From contig DDUM01000002.1 in NCBI GenBank assembly GCA_002344795.1, positions 62,650 to 126,649 of the forward strand: 64,000 bases of DNA, written 5' to 3'. Shown in pieces: positions 41,767 through 51,130 of the stretch. Each line of letters starts with the position of its first letter. The stretch's first letter is position 1. The notes under the pieces are model-generated. The model searched no databases, had not been told where the DNA came from, and saw only the letters and a program-made list of their open reading frames with translations. Source of the stretch: Flammeovirgaceae bacterium UBA2338 (lineage in GTDB: Bacteria; Bacteroidota; Bacteroidia; Cytophagales; Cyclobacteriaceae). A program made the translations under genes and the position numbers.

Positions 41767-42804
41767 ATGAGTTACACCATTTTAATCGCCAGCTATTTAG
41801 AACCAGAGCATGTTGACCGTATCAAAATGGCTGCACCTCAATGTGAGGTGATTTATGAACCTGATCTAATCGCAACTCCTCGTTATCCTGCGGATCATAA
41901 AGGCAAATCCATTAATAGAACCCCTGAACAAGAGCAGAAATGGAAGTCCTTTTTAAAGAGAGCAGATATACTCTTTGATTTCGATCAAACGCACCTGCAG
42001 GATCTGCCGGAACTAGCACCTAATGTAAAATGGATGCAGGCAACAAGTTCAGGAATCGGCCAGGCCTTACATAAGCTTCAATATGCTGAAAGAATGCCCA
42101 ACACAGTTTTCACATCAGCTCGCGGAGTACACGATCAGCCTTTGGCCGAATTTTGCCTGATGGTAATGATGGCTTTTAATAAAAAATTGATTCACACCCT
42201 TGAAAGTCAAAAGAAGAAGCACTGGGCACGTTTTGCTGGAACAGACCTAAGAGGGAAAACTATTGGAATTATTGGGATGGGTAAGGTGGGCCAGCGGGTT
42301 GGGCAATTGTGTCAATGCTTTGGAATGAAAGTATTAGGTGTAAAAAGAGAAACACAAGGGATTAAACCTTCTGACGTATATGCCGATGAGATTTACAATC
42401 AAAGTGAATTGGAGAAAGTATTACCACGAGCAGAATACCTGGTTTTGATTGCGCCCCATACTCCGGAAACGGAAAAGATGATAGGGGAGAAACAACTATT
42501 GTTGTTACCCAAAGGTGCTATACTTATCAATATTGGCAGGGGCGCATTGATGGATGAGCAGGCATTGATTCAGGTTTTGCAGTCGGGACATTTGGGTGGA
42601 GCTGGGCTGGATGTGTTCGAAGTGGAGCCCCTTCCTGCTACTAGTCCACTGTGGGAAATGCCGAATGTAATCGTGAGCCCTCACTCCGGAAGCACAAGTG
42701 ATAAAGAAAATGAGTTGATCACCGATATTTTTTGTGAGAACCTTAAGAATTATATAGAGGGAAAGCCTTTAATTAATGTAATAGATACAAAGAAAATGTT
42801 TTGA
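41767..42804 (+). CDS. D-2-hydroxyacid dehydrogenase, NAD-dependent
   Basis: 345-aa oxidoreductase of the D-isomer 2-hydroxyacid dehydrogenase family. The NAD-binding motif is GIIGMGKVGQRVGQLCQCFG. The catalytic Arg is in LINIGRGALMDEQALIQ, Glu in GLDVFEVEPLPATSPLWE and His in VIVSPHSGSTSD. The N-terminal catalytic domain contains VKWMQATSSGIG. I chose ATG 41767, where MSYTILIAS starts the fold. It could act on glyoxylate, hydroxypyruvate or another 2-oxo acid; the sequence does not decide. It is a single-gene unit with a terminator just after it. Confidence 0.92.
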   Translation: MSYTILIASYLEPEHVDRIKMAAPQCEVIYEPDLIATPRYPADHKGKSINRTPEQEQKWKSFLKRADILFDFDQTHLQDLPELAPNVKWMQATSSGIGQALHKLQYAERMPNTVFTSARGVHDQPLAEFCLMVMMAFNKKLIHTLESQKKKHWARFAGTDLRGKTIGIIGMGKVGQRVGQLCQCFGMKVLGVKRETQGIKPSDVYADEIYNQSELEKVLPRAEYLVLIAPHTPETEKMIGEKQLLLLPKGAILINIGRGALMDEQALIQVLQSGHLGGAGLDVFEVEPLPATSPLWEMPNVIVSPHSGSTSDKENELITDIFCENLKNYIEGKPLINVIDTKKMF

Positions 42805-42810
42805 CATAAA

Positions 42811-42840
42811 AAAATACGCTCCGATAGAAGCGTACTTTTT
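42811..42840. terminator. Bidirectional terminator
   Basis: TACGCT (42815-42820) pairs with AGCGTA (42829-42834), with a run of A before and T after the stem. It can serve both the dehydrogenase gene and the convergent barrel gene. Confidence 0.75.
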
Positions 42841-42861
42841 AATTTTTTAGAAAGCTGCTTG

Positions 42862-43395
42862 TTAAAACTTGAAGGCAACACCAAGTTTGGCGTTAGTAGA
42901 TCCTACAGCACCCACTTCCAAAAAAGCACCTACCTTTTCAGAGAAGTAGTAGCGCCCGGCTGCATAGATGCCTAAGAACATCCCACTGCCATAACTGTCT
43001 CCAAGTCCAGTACCAAATGCTGAATCACTCCATGAAAAACTTCTGTAACCAAGGGTTAGCCCTCCGTATACATCGATGTTCTCATTGCTCAGATTCAACA
43101 ATTCATTAAAGTGATAAGAGCCCCTGGCGCCAATATATATTGCGGTAAATTTCCAATCGGAACCAAATACACTACCATAATTGTGCGAGAGATAATCAAC
43201 AGATCCACCTACACTGATTTCGTCTGTAACACCTACCTCGAATGAGGCACCGAAAGGAATACCCCCGCTATAATACGAGTTTACACCTATACCGATATTC
43301 AATAGTTTGTCACCTTTTTCATACTGTGCAAAGGCAGTGCCTGAAGTTAAAATAAAGCCACCAACTAGAAATAATAGGATTAGATTTTTTTTCAT
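42862..43395 (-). CDS. Outer-membrane beta-barrel protein
   Basis: 177-aa protein with a signal peptide (MKKNLILLFLVGGFILTSGTAFAQ) and an eight-strand-like barrel pattern: LLNIGIGVNSYYSGGI, SFEVGVTDEISVGGSVDYLS, IYIGARGSYHF, YGGLTLGYRSFSW, LGIYAAGRYYFSEKVGAFLE and a final strand AKLGVAFKF ending in Phe. This is a small OmpA/OmpW-like barrel with no attached domain. The function is unknown. A TAAATTTG promoter box lies just upstream. I chose ATG 43395 because the signal peptide starts there. Confidence 0.85.
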   Translation of the reverse strand: MKKNLILLFLVGGFILTSGTAFAQYEKGDKLLNIGIGVNSYYSGGIPFGASFEVGVTDEISVGGSVDYLSHNYGSVFGSDWKFTAIYIGARGSYHFNELLNLSNENIDVYGGLTLGYRSFSWSDSAFGTGLGDSYGSGMFLGIYAAGRYYFSEKVGAFLEVGAVGSTNAKLGVAFKF

Positions 43396-43409
43396 AAGAT
43401 TGTTTAATT

Positions 43410-43417
43410 CAAATTTA
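43410..43417 (-). promoter_or_regulatory. Promoter -7 element of the barrel gene
   Basis: On the minus strand TAAATTTG matches TAnnTTTG, 14 bases before the start codon. No clear TTG occurs at the expected upstream distance, so the assignment is tentative. Confidence 0.45.
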
Positions 43418-43521
43418 AGGGAAAGATAAATTATAATTTTAACGAAAGAAAATTGAGATGCTACTAATTCGTACAATGGATGAGGTTGGTCTTTTTTTGC
43501 ACAAAACGGGTAAAAATTACC

Positions 43522-43860
43522 CTAGAAATCTTTTTTATTCTTGTCCCAATAATTAGGCTCCAATTGCGTAGTTTTTTGATTCCAAAAGTCGGGAGTTACT
43601 TTTTTACCTTCTGAGGTTTTTAGTTCTCTGTTATACACTTTGACAATAGGGTTGAGGGTAACATCTGTTGTTACCAGGTTGTATGTGGAGGGCTGTCCTT
43701 CTTCCTTAGCGGGTACTTCCTGAATTATGGCTTCGTGTTTATTGATGGAAAGCAACTGTTGAAGAAATTTGGCGCGTTGGTGTGTTATGCCAGCTTCAAT
43801 AATTCGATAGGCAACTCCGTCTATGTCTATGATTTTATGTTCGAATTTTAATAGTGACAT
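43522..43860 (-). CDS. Hypothetical protein at the end of the nuo operon
   Basis: 112-aa soluble protein with no family that I recognise. The first 75 residues look like alternating strands and helices (KIIDIDGVAYRIIEAG, HQRAKFLQQLLSIN, YNLVTTDVTLNPIVKVYNRE). The C-terminus is rich in aromatic and charged residues (TPDFWNQKTTQLEPNYWDK). No signal peptide, membrane segment or metal motif is seen. It starts two bases after the nuoN stop and is therefore the last gene of the nuo transcript, which suggests a link to complex I assembly or use; that is inference from position only. Confidence 0.75.
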   Translation of the reverse strand: MSLLKFEHKIIDIDGVAYRIIEAGITHQRAKFLQQLLSINKHEAIIQEVPAKEEGQPSTYNLVTTDVTLNPIVKVYNRELKTSEGKKVTPDFWNQKTTQLEPNYWDKNKKDF

Positions 43861-43862
43861 AT

Positions 43863-45281
43863 CTAAAAACTAATCAGACATAATTGTTTGATATACTCAA
43901 AAACAGGACTGTAAAATCCAATTACTATAATACCAATTACGCAAGCACTTAATGCAATGCGAGTGGGGTAGTCACTTTGAAAGTAGGGTACTGGTGATTC
44001 GCTCTTACTAATAAACATTGCCTTAACCACTAATAGATAGTAATATAAAGAAATGACTGCGTTAAGTACTGCAATAAAAAGTAAAATGTAAAAGCCTGAT
44101 GCCGCTACAGCTGTAAACAAAAAAAACTTCCCAAAGAAACCAGCGAGGGGTGGAATTCCAGCCAATGAAAACAGGGCCAACATCATTACCAAGCTTAAAC
44201 GAGGATTGGTTTTGTAAAGACCATTATAGTCTGCCATGTTCACTTTGCCAGCATATTGCTCTATGGCAATCACCACACCAAAGGCGGCCAGGTTGGAGAA
44301 CACGTAGACGAGGACAAAGTAGATCACAGTGGCCATTCCCAAAGCGGATCCTCCAATTACACCCAATAAAATGAATCCGGCCTGCGCAATGGAAGAGAAC
44401 GCAAGGAAACGCTTAAGGTTTTGCTGTCTTATGGCAAATAGATTTCCAATGGTCATGGTGAAGATGGCCGTGCCGTAGATGACTTGCTGCCACACCAGGC
44501 GCAGGGGTTCGAATAAATTGATCAGCAAAAGTACTAACACAAAAATGGCTGCACCTTTTGAAACTACGGACAAGTAACTGGTTACATTGGTAGGGCTGCC
44601 TTCATAAACATCGGCTGTCCACAAGTGGAAGGGAACGATACTGATTTTGAAACCTAATCCTGAAAAGAAGAAAACGAAACCGAGTACCTGGATCAAGTCA
44701 TTTGAAAATCTTACTTCGCTGAAGTACATCTCGCCTGTTGATCCATATAACATGGATAGGCCAAAAAGTAAAATTGCGGAAGAAAATGCAGAGGATAAAA
44801 TGAGCTTGATACCGGCTTCAGCTGACTTGCTCTTGTATTGATCATAAGACGCGGCCGCAGTAATCGGAATAGTAAGTAGCTCCAGACCCAGGTAGAACAT
44901 AAGGAAGTGCCCCGCTGAGATCATAAAGTTGGCGCCAATTACGCTGGATAGCATGAGCAAATAAAACTCTGTGACTCTGTTATAATTATTTTTGGTTTGT
45001 AACCAGGAACCAGCTTGTAGAAATATAATCAATACACCCAGATTGAGAATATTCTTCATGAGTAGGCGGACAGGGTCTGTTACATACATTCCTCCGAAGG
45101 TGCTTCCACTTTCTGCAGGTAAAAATCCAAGCAACGTAATAATTGTAAAAATGACAACGGCAGATATTATACTCTTTGATTTCTGCTCTTCAGAAAAATT
45201 GAGCTCTAGCACAAGGAGTATAAGCACACCGGCAATCAGCGCCCATTCATGTCTCATTAATAGCAGCTCCTGTACGGTCAT
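43863..45281 (-). CDS. nuoN: NADH-quinone oxidoreductase subunit N
   Basis: 472-aa antiporter-like subunit of complex I, with about 14 membrane helices. It carries the conserved Lys/His-rich channel residues of the family, for example FKISIVPFHLWTADVYEGSP (Lys and His in the half-channel) and RQQNLKRFLAFSSIAQAGF. It pumps protons as part of the membrane arm. It overlaps nuoM by four bases (45278-45281), so translation is coupled. Length and sequence are normal. Confidence 0.96.
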   Translation of the reverse strand: MTVQELLLMRHEWALIAGVLILLVLELNFSEEQKSKSIISAVVIFTIITLLGFLPAESGSTFGGMYVTDPVRLLMKNILNLGVLIIFLQAGSWLQTKNNYNRVTEFYLLMLSSVIGANFMISAGHFLMFYLGLELLTIPITAAASYDQYKSKSAEAGIKLILSSAFSSAILLFGLSMLYGSTGEMYFSEVRFSNDLIQVLGFVFFFSGLGFKISIVPFHLWTADVYEGSPTNVTSYLSVVSKGAAIFVLVLLLINLFEPLRLVWQQVIYGTAIFTMTIGNLFAIRQQNLKRFLAFSSIAQAGFILLGVIGGSALGMATVIYFVLVYVFSNLAAFGVVIAIEQYAGKVNMADYNGLYKTNPRLSLVMMLALFSLAGIPPLAGFFGKFFLFTAVAASGFYILLFIAVLNAVISLYYYLLVVKAMFISKSESPVPYFQSDYPTRIALSACVIGIIVIGFYSPVFEYIKQLCLISF

Positions 45282-46771
45282 TTTAATACCAGTTTATCTA
45301 CAATCATCCCCAAACTTTCTCGTATCATGTCCGATAGCCATAAAGGCGTTAAGCCAATAACTAAAATTCCAACAATCAATGATACGGTTGCAATCTTTTC
45401 AAACCATTTTGCTTTTGGGAAATTATGATAACTCTCATCCCGCACAGGTCCCATCAATAAAATGGCAATGACTCTCAAAATGTAAACAGCGGTAACCACG
45501 ATAGAGGATATTGCTATAATGGTGGCAACACGATGAAAAAGATCTTCATGTTCAAAAGCTCCTACAAAAATGGTCATCTCCGCTACAAACCCACTTAATC
45601 CCGGAAGTCCCAATGAGGCCAATCCCCCAATGACATAGCATACAGAAAGAAAGGGTAGCACTTTCATAAGTCCGCCCATTTCTGTGATGATGCGTGTCTT
45701 TGTTCTGGAATAAAGCATTCCAATTAAGGCAAAGAAAAGGGCGGTCATTAATCCATGAGAGATCATCTGTAACACTGCTCCGGTGTAGGCCGTTTTGTTC
45801 AACATCAGGATGGCGAATAACACCAATCCGCAATGGCTCACTGAGGAGTAGGCGTTGATATATTTTAGATCAGTTTGTACTACGGTAGCCAATGCACCAT
45901 AGATGACAGAGATTCCTGTAAGCACCAGAAATATCCACGACATTTCCTGGGCGGCTTCAGGAAGCAAAAAAATGGCAACCTTCAGGCAACCATACCCACC
46001 GAGTTTCATCAGTACACCAGCATGTAGCATTGATACCGCGGTAGGTGCCGAGCTATGCCCATCAGGCGACCAGGTATGAAATGGAAACAAAGCACCAATG
46101 ACACCAAACCCAATAAAGAGCATTGGAAAAAATATCCGCTGCATTTCAATAGGTATATGGTGCTGACCGAGCACGAGTATATTAAAAGTACGAACTCCCT
46201 CAACATCTGATGTAAAGTATACCCCCAGAATTCCAACTACAAGTAATGCTGATCCACCCATGAGCATGAGGGTGAGCTTCATCGCTGCATATTCTTTTGG
46301 GCCGCTGCCCCATATGCCGATGAGTAAGTACATTGGGATTACAGCCAATTCAAAAAATAGAAACAGCACGAAAAGGTCGAGAGAAACAAAAAACCCGTAA
46401 ACTCCAGTTGCCAGTATAATCAGTGAAATAAAAAATTCCTTGTACATTTTATCCACCTCCCAACTGGCAAAAATTCCTGTAAAAATTACAACGGAGGTAA
46501 GTAGTATCATGGCCACTGCAATACCATCTACACCAATATCAAATGAAATACCCAGACTCGGATACCAGGAAAAACTTTGGGTGAAGAGAACAGCCGTTTC
46601 ATTGCCACCAGCTCTCTCTTGTAAAAAGAAATACAGTAATACCAGAGACTGAATCAATTGAATGGTCATACCACCTGCTGCGATGGTGCGCACTTGTTTT
46701 TGTGTGCTCGCAAACATTAATGCCAGAGCAGTAAGCGTGGGTACAACGATATGTGAGATCAGGATATTCAT
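45278..46771 (-). CDS. nuoM: NADH-quinone oxidoreductase subunit M
   Basis: 497-aa antiporter-like complex I subunit with about 14 helices. The channel-region motifs are GALFPFHTWSPDGHSSAPTA (His in the proton path) and LKYINAYSSVSHCGLVL. The start is ATG 46771 (MNILISHIVV), which overlaps nuoL's stop by four bases. A longer frame reaches upstream, but that part is nuoL sequence read in another frame. Part of the proton-pumping membrane arm. Confidence 0.96.
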   Translation of the reverse strand: MNILISHIVVPTLTALALMFASTQKQVRTIAAGGMTIQLIQSLVLLYFFLQERAGGNETAVLFTQSFSWYPSLGISFDIGVDGIAVAMILLTSVVIFTGIFASWEVDKMYKEFFISLIILATGVYGFFVSLDLFVLFLFFELAVIPMYLLIGIWGSGPKEYAAMKLTLMLMGGSALLVVGILGVYFTSDVEGVRTFNILVLGQHHIPIEMQRIFFPMLFIGFGVIGALFPFHTWSPDGHSSAPTAVSMLHAGVLMKLGGYGCLKVAIFLLPEAAQEMSWIFLVLTGISVIYGALATVVQTDLKYINAYSSVSHCGLVLFAILMLNKTAYTGAVLQMISHGLMTALFFALIGMLYSRTKTRIITEMGGLMKVLPFLSVCYVIGGLASLGLPGLSGFVAEMTIFVGAFEHEDLFHRVATIIAISSIVVTAVYILRVIAILLMGPVRDESYHNFPKAKWFEKIATVSLIVGILVIGLTPLWLSDMIRESLGMIVDKLVLK

Positions 46772-48663
46772 TGTGTGGCGTAGATAAGACTTAACACTAT
46801 AATGAGTACTCCTGAAATAAAAATGAAGGCGTACTTCTGCACTTGCCCGGATTGAAACTCTTTGATCTGAGAAGAGACCCAATTGGTAATAGCCGCCAGC
46901 AGGTTCATAAAGGCGTCAATAACATTCCTGTCAAACCAGGCAATAGGTTTGGCGATCAATCTGAAAATAACGCCTTTGGTGATGAGAATGTAAATTTCAT
47001 CGATATAGAACTTGTTGAAAGCACTCGTGTATACGCTACCAAGTGCCTTGATAACTTTCTGTGATGCGTCAGATCCTGTTTTGTAAAATGTCCATGCTAC
47101 TCCAATTCCGGCCAGGGCAATAACAACAGAGGTGATGGCCACAAGCCAATTGATATGTAAGGTGAGTGATTGTCCGTCTGAAGATATGTAGTGCCCAAAA
47201 GGAATGAACCCTGCAAGGGCAGAACCAATGGCTAACACGATCATGGGAATTAACATAACAGTTGGAGCTTCGTGAGGAGCATGCTCATATTTTTTTTCTT
47301 TTCCCCAGAATACAATGAAGTAGAGCCGAAACATATAAAATGCAGTAAGCCCCGCTACTATAACTGCTATTCCAAAATAAATCGGGTGTGTAGCAAATGT
47401 TGCCGCTAAGATTTCATCTTTACTAAAAAACCCAGAAAAGGGAGGAATGCCAGCAATTGCCAAACAAGCAATTAGAAATAGTATATGTGTAACAGGTTGA
47501 TGTTTGCGTAAGCTACCCATCTCTCGGATGTCATTGGTATGGACAGCATGAATAATAGCACCAGCACCCAGGAACAGCAACGCCTTGAAGAAGGCATGTG
47601 TAAATAGATGAAATAAAGAAGCAGTGTAACCAAGTCCTTCCTCACCTCCATAACCGGAGACACCCAACGCCAGCATCATGTATCCTATCTGCGACATAGT
47701 AGAGAATGCCAATACTCTTTTAATATCGAATTGCGTACAAGCTATGATGGCTGCAAACAATGTGGTAAATGCCCCAATGAAAGCGACAACTTCTAAAGCA
47801 GTGGGAGCGAAGGCGTAGTATAATGGGAATAACCGTGCGACTAAGAAAACACCCGCTACCACCATAGTGGCGGCATGGATCAACGCGGAGACCGGAGTTG
47901 GACCTTCCATGGCATCGGGTAGCCATACGTGCAATGGAAACATGGCTGACTTCCCTGCACCTCCCATGAAAATGAGAAGCAATGCCCAGGTGATGGAGGA
48001 GAGCCCAAGAAATGAAGCTGTCGTGGAGAAGTTGAGACCATCAGGATTCGTAAGAATATCAAAGTCGAAAGTGCCGGTATAATAAGACACCATTAAAATC
48101 CCGATGAGAAAACCTAAGTCAGCAAAACGTGTAACAATAAATGCTTTCTTGGAGGCTGCGACCGCAGAGGGTTTGTCGTAATAAAACCCAATAAGCAGAT
48201 AAGAGGAGATACCCACCAACTCCCAAAACATATACATCTGAAACAAATTGGTAGCCACTACCAATCCCAACATGGAGAAACTGAACAAGGAAAGAAATGC
48301 GAAATATCGATCGTAGCCGTTTTCGTTTTTCATGTAGCCCTGACTATAAATAAATACCATCAAAGAAATGGTGGTGATCACCACCAGCATCATGACAGAA
48401 ATGGGATCTAACAAAATGCCCATATCAATGTGTAGGGTTTCATTGAATCGCAGCCAGGTGGTTTTGAAAGCAATTACTTTTTCTCTGGATGGAGAAGAAA
48501 AGTATTGAAAAGCAGTTTGATAAGATAAGAAAGTTGATCCACCAATAGCGATGGTGGCTATCCAGCCGGAGACCTTTCCGGGAAGTCTTCCACTTCCTAA
48601 CCCATTGATCAGGAATGCCAGAAGAGGCAGAGCAACAATCCATAGGGTATATTGATACTCCAT
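46768..48663 (-). CDS. nuoL: NADH-quinone oxidoreductase subunit L
   Basis: 631-aa complex I subunit, the most distal antiporter-like protein, with about 16 helices. Motifs: GGAGKSAMFPLHVWLPDAME (channel Lys/His), MEGPTPVSALIHAATMVVAG, and FDIKRVLAFSTMSQIGYMML. The C-terminal extension (residues about 540-631) should form the long lateral helix that braces the membrane arm. It overlaps nuoK by one base and nuoM by four. Confidence 0.97.
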   Translation of the reverse strand: MEYQYTLWIVALPLLAFLINGLGSGRLPGKVSGWIATIAIGGSTFLSYQTAFQYFSSPSREKVIAFKTTWLRFNETLHIDMGILLDPISVMMLVVITTISLMVFIYSQGYMKNENGYDRYFAFLSLFSFSMLGLVVATNLFQMYMFWELVGISSYLLIGFYYDKPSAVAASKKAFIVTRFADLGFLIGILMVSYYTGTFDFDILTNPDGLNFSTTASFLGLSSITWALLLIFMGGAGKSAMFPLHVWLPDAMEGPTPVSALIHAATMVVAGVFLVARLFPLYYAFAPTALEVVAFIGAFTTLFAAIIACTQFDIKRVLAFSTMSQIGYMMLALGVSGYGGEEGLGYTASLFHLFTHAFFKALLFLGAGAIIHAVHTNDIREMGSLRKHQPVTHILFLIACLAIAGIPPFSGFFSKDEILAATFATHPIYFGIAVIVAGLTAFYMFRLYFIVFWGKEKKYEHAPHEAPTVMLIPMIVLAIGSALAGFIPFGHYISSDGQSLTLHINWLVAITSVVIALAGIGVAWTFYKTGSDASQKVIKALGSVYTSAFNKFYIDEIYILITKGVIFRLIAKPIAWFDRNVIDAFMNLLAAITNWVSSQIKEFQSGQVQKYAFIFISGVLIIVLSLIYATQ

Positions 48664-48980
48664 TAATATTTCATTTTGTCTACCTGCTCCACGTCAATGG
48701 AGCGGATGTTGCGATATAAATTGATAAATATGGCTATGGCAACGGCTGCCTCGGCTGCAGCAATTGCGATAATGAATAATGAGAAAAAGTGTCCTTCTAA
48801 TTTTCCTGGGAATAAATAATTATCAAAGAAAACAAAGTTGAGGTTCACGGCATTGAGCATGATCTCTACACTAATGAGCATCGTGATCAGGTTCTTTCTG
48901 GTCAAGAAACCATACACTCCAATGAAGAACATCAGTGTGGTTACGATCAACGCATGGTTCAGCGGAACTTGTTCAACCAT
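48663..48980 (-). CDS. nuoK: NADH-quinone oxidoreductase subunit K
   Basis: 105-aa complex I subunit with three membrane helices. It contains the conserved membrane Glu residues in ITMLISVEIMLNAVNL and AIAAAEAAVAIAIFINLYR, which form part of the central proton path. I chose ATG 48980 (MVEQVPLNHAL), the family's normal length; a TTG nine codons upstream would lie inside nuoJ. The start overlaps nuoJ's end by eight bases. Confidence 0.95.
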   Translation of the reverse strand: MVEQVPLNHALIVTTLMFFIGVYGFLTRKNLITMLISVEIMLNAVNLNFVFFDNYLFPGKLEGHFFSLFIIAIAAAEAAVAIAIFINLYRNIRSIDVEQVDKMKY

Positions 48981-49494
48981 TGCCTTTGGGTTTATTTCGT
49001 TTTGCAACTACAATGGCGCCTATCATGGCAGCCAATAAAAGGATGCTGATCACTTCAAAAGGAAGAACATATCCTCCTTCTCCATACCCTAGTAATTTTT
49101 CTCCAATGGTGGCCATGGTCGCTTCAGCACCGGTAGCAGGGTGCGCCACAAATAAATGATTAGTAATTACAAACAGACAAAGCGCGGTTCCACCGAATCC
49201 AAGTATGGAAGTAAGGATAATTTTCCAAGTGTCTGGTTTTTGCATTTTCTCCTCGATATGAGATGTTAACAGGATAGAGAAGATGATCAATACCACAATG
49301 CCTCCTGCATACACAATCAGTTGCACGGCTGCCAGGAAAAAATAATTCATCATAAAGTAGATGGCCGCAGTCCCTCCTAAAGCAAACAAAAGGTAAACTG
49401 CTGCTCTTAATATTTTACGCGCAGTTACAGCCAACAGTGAAAACACAATCATGATTGCGGCTATCGTGTAAAATATGATGGCGCTTGTTCCCAT
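48973..49494 (-). CDS. nuoJ: NADH-quinone oxidoreductase subunit J
   Basis: 173-aa complex I membrane subunit with five helices. The third helix region LIVYAGGIVVLIIFSILLTS contains the pi-bulge type sequence and Tyr of the family. NuoJ links the quinone site to the antiporter subunits. It overlaps nuoI by one base and nuoK by eight bases. Length is normal. Confidence 0.95.
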   Translation of the reverse strand: MGTSAIIFYTIAAIMIVFSLLAVTARKILRAAVYLLFALGGTAAIYFMMNYFFLAAVQLIVYAGGIVVLIIFSILLTSHIEEKMQKPDTWKIILTSILGFGGTALCLFVITNHLFVAHPATGAEATMATIGEKLLGYGEGGYVLPFEVISILLLAAMIGAIVVAKRNKPKGNG

Positions 49495-49970
49495 TACTTG
49501 ATACCGTCCATTATTTTAGATCCTGGTTTATTTAATATTTTAGTCAACTTACTTCTGTCAAAAACAGCGTGTTCAAATGTATTGGCCATTACAATGGCGT
49601 CTGTAGGACATGCGGGGATACATAAGCCACACATGGTACACATCTGGAGGTGATACACAAATTGATCGATGGCTTTTACTTTTCGTCCATCCACCTCAAC
49701 ACGCTTTGGAATAATTTCAATGGAGCCATTCGGGCAGGCCACCTCACAGGCCGTACAACCCGTGCACTTGTGCTCATTATTTTCATCATGCAGTAAGACA
49801 ACCTCTCCACGAAAACGCTCAAACATTTTTAAGGTAGCCTTGTTTTCAGGATACTGCTGCGTAATGATTTCTTTAGGATGAGTAATGTAATGCCCAGTTA
49901 CGGCCATACCCTTCACCAGTGACTTAAGCCCCCAAAAGATTTCTTTAAAATAATTTATTATACTTTTCAT
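49494..49970 (-). CDS. nuoI: NADH-quinone oxidoreductase subunit I (two 4Fe-4S clusters)
   Basis: 158-aa iron-sulfur subunit of the peripheral arm. Two ferredoxin-type motifs, CTGCTACEVACP and CTMCGLCIPACP, bind clusters N6a and N6b, which pass electrons to NuoB. Because nuoEFG are missing from this operon, NuoI is the likely surface-facing entry point for electrons from ferredoxin, by analogy with complexes in cyanobacteria and chloroplasts. It follows nuoH after a 71-base gap that holds a repeat relic. Confidence 0.95.
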   Translation of the reverse strand: MKSIINYFKEIFWGLKSLVKGMAVTGHYITHPKEIITQQYPENKATLKMFERFRGEVVLLHDENNEHKCTGCTACEVACPNGSIEIIPKRVEVDGRKVKAIDQFVYHLQMCTMCGLCIPACPTDAIVMANTFEHAVFDRSKLTKILNKPGSKIMDGIK

Positions 49971-49982
49971 TTCTTCCTCCTC

Positions 49983-50040
49983 GTGTCTTTGTGTCTTAGT
50001 AACTAGTTATTCTTCGCTACAAAGTCACCAAGTCACTATG
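49983..50040. repeat. CTTAGTG-family repeat between nuoH and nuoI
   Basis: GTGTCTTTGTGTCTTAG (from 49983) faces CAAAGTCACCAAGTCAC (ending near 50037), an imperfect inverted repeat with about 13 of 17 positions paired. It fills nearly the whole 71-base gap in the nuo operon. Same family as the elements at 13.7, 19.34 and 52.73 kb. Confidence 0.7.
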
Positions 50041-50041
50041 T

Positions 50042-51127
50042 TTAAAAATGCCAACCCATTAAAACTAAAAACGCCATGACTAATATATTCATTAGATTAA
50101 CAGGGAGTAAATACTTCCACTCCAAAGTTAACAATTGGTCTATTCGCAATCTTGGAAACGTCCACCTGAACCACATCATCATAAAAATCATAAAGCTCAC
50201 CTTTCCAAAGAACCAGACGATAGGAGGAATGTAGTCCATGATATTATTAAAAGCTTCCCATCCACCAATATGGAAAGGCATCCATCCGCCCAAGAATACC
50301 GTTGCGCCTAAAGCTGAGACGATAAACATATTCGCAAACTCAGCCAGGAAGAAAAAAGCGAATTTCATTCCCGAATATTCAGTGTGAAACCCTGCTGTTA
50401 ATTCCGATTCGGCTTCAGCCAAATCAAATGGCCCTCGGTTCGTTTCTGCCGTACTGGCAATGAGAAATATAATAAAAGCGATCACTGCTGGAATATGACC
50501 TCTGAAAATCCACCATCCGTCTGCTTGGGACTCTACGATAACACTCAATTGCAAACTTCCTGTTAATACAACAATGGTGAGCAAAGACAATCCAACGGAA
50601 AGTTCATAACTGATAATTTGCGCACCTGATCGGAGTGCGCCTATTAAAGAATATTTATTATCGGATGACCAACCTGCCAGGAGAATTCCAATGACACCTA
50701 AGGATGAAACTGCGGAGATATATAATAAACCAACATCAAAATCCAATGCCTGAAGGCCTTTTGCAAAAGGTAATGCTGCCATGGCCATAAAGGCGGAAAT
50801 CATTATGATGTAGGGAGCAAGATTAAATAAGAACTTATCAGCGTTCTTATTCATCAGTGGTTCTTTCATTAAAAGTTTGATTACATCGGCCAGTGTTTGG
50901 GCAGTTCCCCATTTGCCCACCCTCATAGGGCCTAGCCGCTGCTGAAAAAATGCGCTCACTTTTCTTTCGGCATACACCAATACCAATCCCAGAAGGGCAA
51001 ACAGAATCATGAATGCAACTCCGGCCAAAATCATTTCTATGAGTACAACAGTTCCAGGCACAAAATTCCGAGAAAGGCTTTCGTGAATACTTTGGGTGAG
51101 GATGGAAAAGTCGTAGAGCCAGTTCAT
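50042..51127 (-). CDS. nuoH: NADH-quinone oxidoreductase subunit H
   Basis: 361-aa membrane subunit that forms the quinone tunnel with NuoB and NuoD. About eight to nine helices. Conserved stretches: VYAERKVSAFFQQRLGPMRV, NRGPFDLAEAESELTAGFHT (acidic loop lining the E-channel) and FRWTFPRLRIDQLL. The length is slightly above the bacterial norm. It begins three bases after nuoD, at the place where nuoE, nuoF and nuoG would lie in a 14-gene operon. Confidence 0.96.
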   Translation of the reverse strand: MNWLYDFSILTQSIHESLSRNFVPGTVVLIEMILAGVAFMILFALLGLVLVYAERKVSAFFQQRLGPMRVGKWGTAQTLADVIKLLMKEPLMNKNADKFLFNLAPYIIMISAFMAMAALPFAKGLQALDFDVGLLYISAVSSLGVIGILLAGWSSDNKYSLIGALRSGAQIISYELSVGLSLLTIVVLTGSLQLSVIVESQADGWWIFRGHIPAVIAFIIFLIASTAETNRGPFDLAEAESELTAGFHTEYSGMKFAFFFLAEFANMFIVSALGATVFLGGWMPFHIGGWEAFNNIMDYIPPIVWFFGKVSFMIFMMMWFRWTFPRLRIDQLLTLEWKYLLPVNLMNILVMAFLVLMGWHF

Positions 51128-51130
51128 AGA

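Noticed and set aside
46772..46882. An upstream extension of nuoM by 37 codons
   Set aside because: The extension is nuoL coding sequence in another frame; ATG 46771 gives the standard NuoM N-terminus and a normal four-base overlap.
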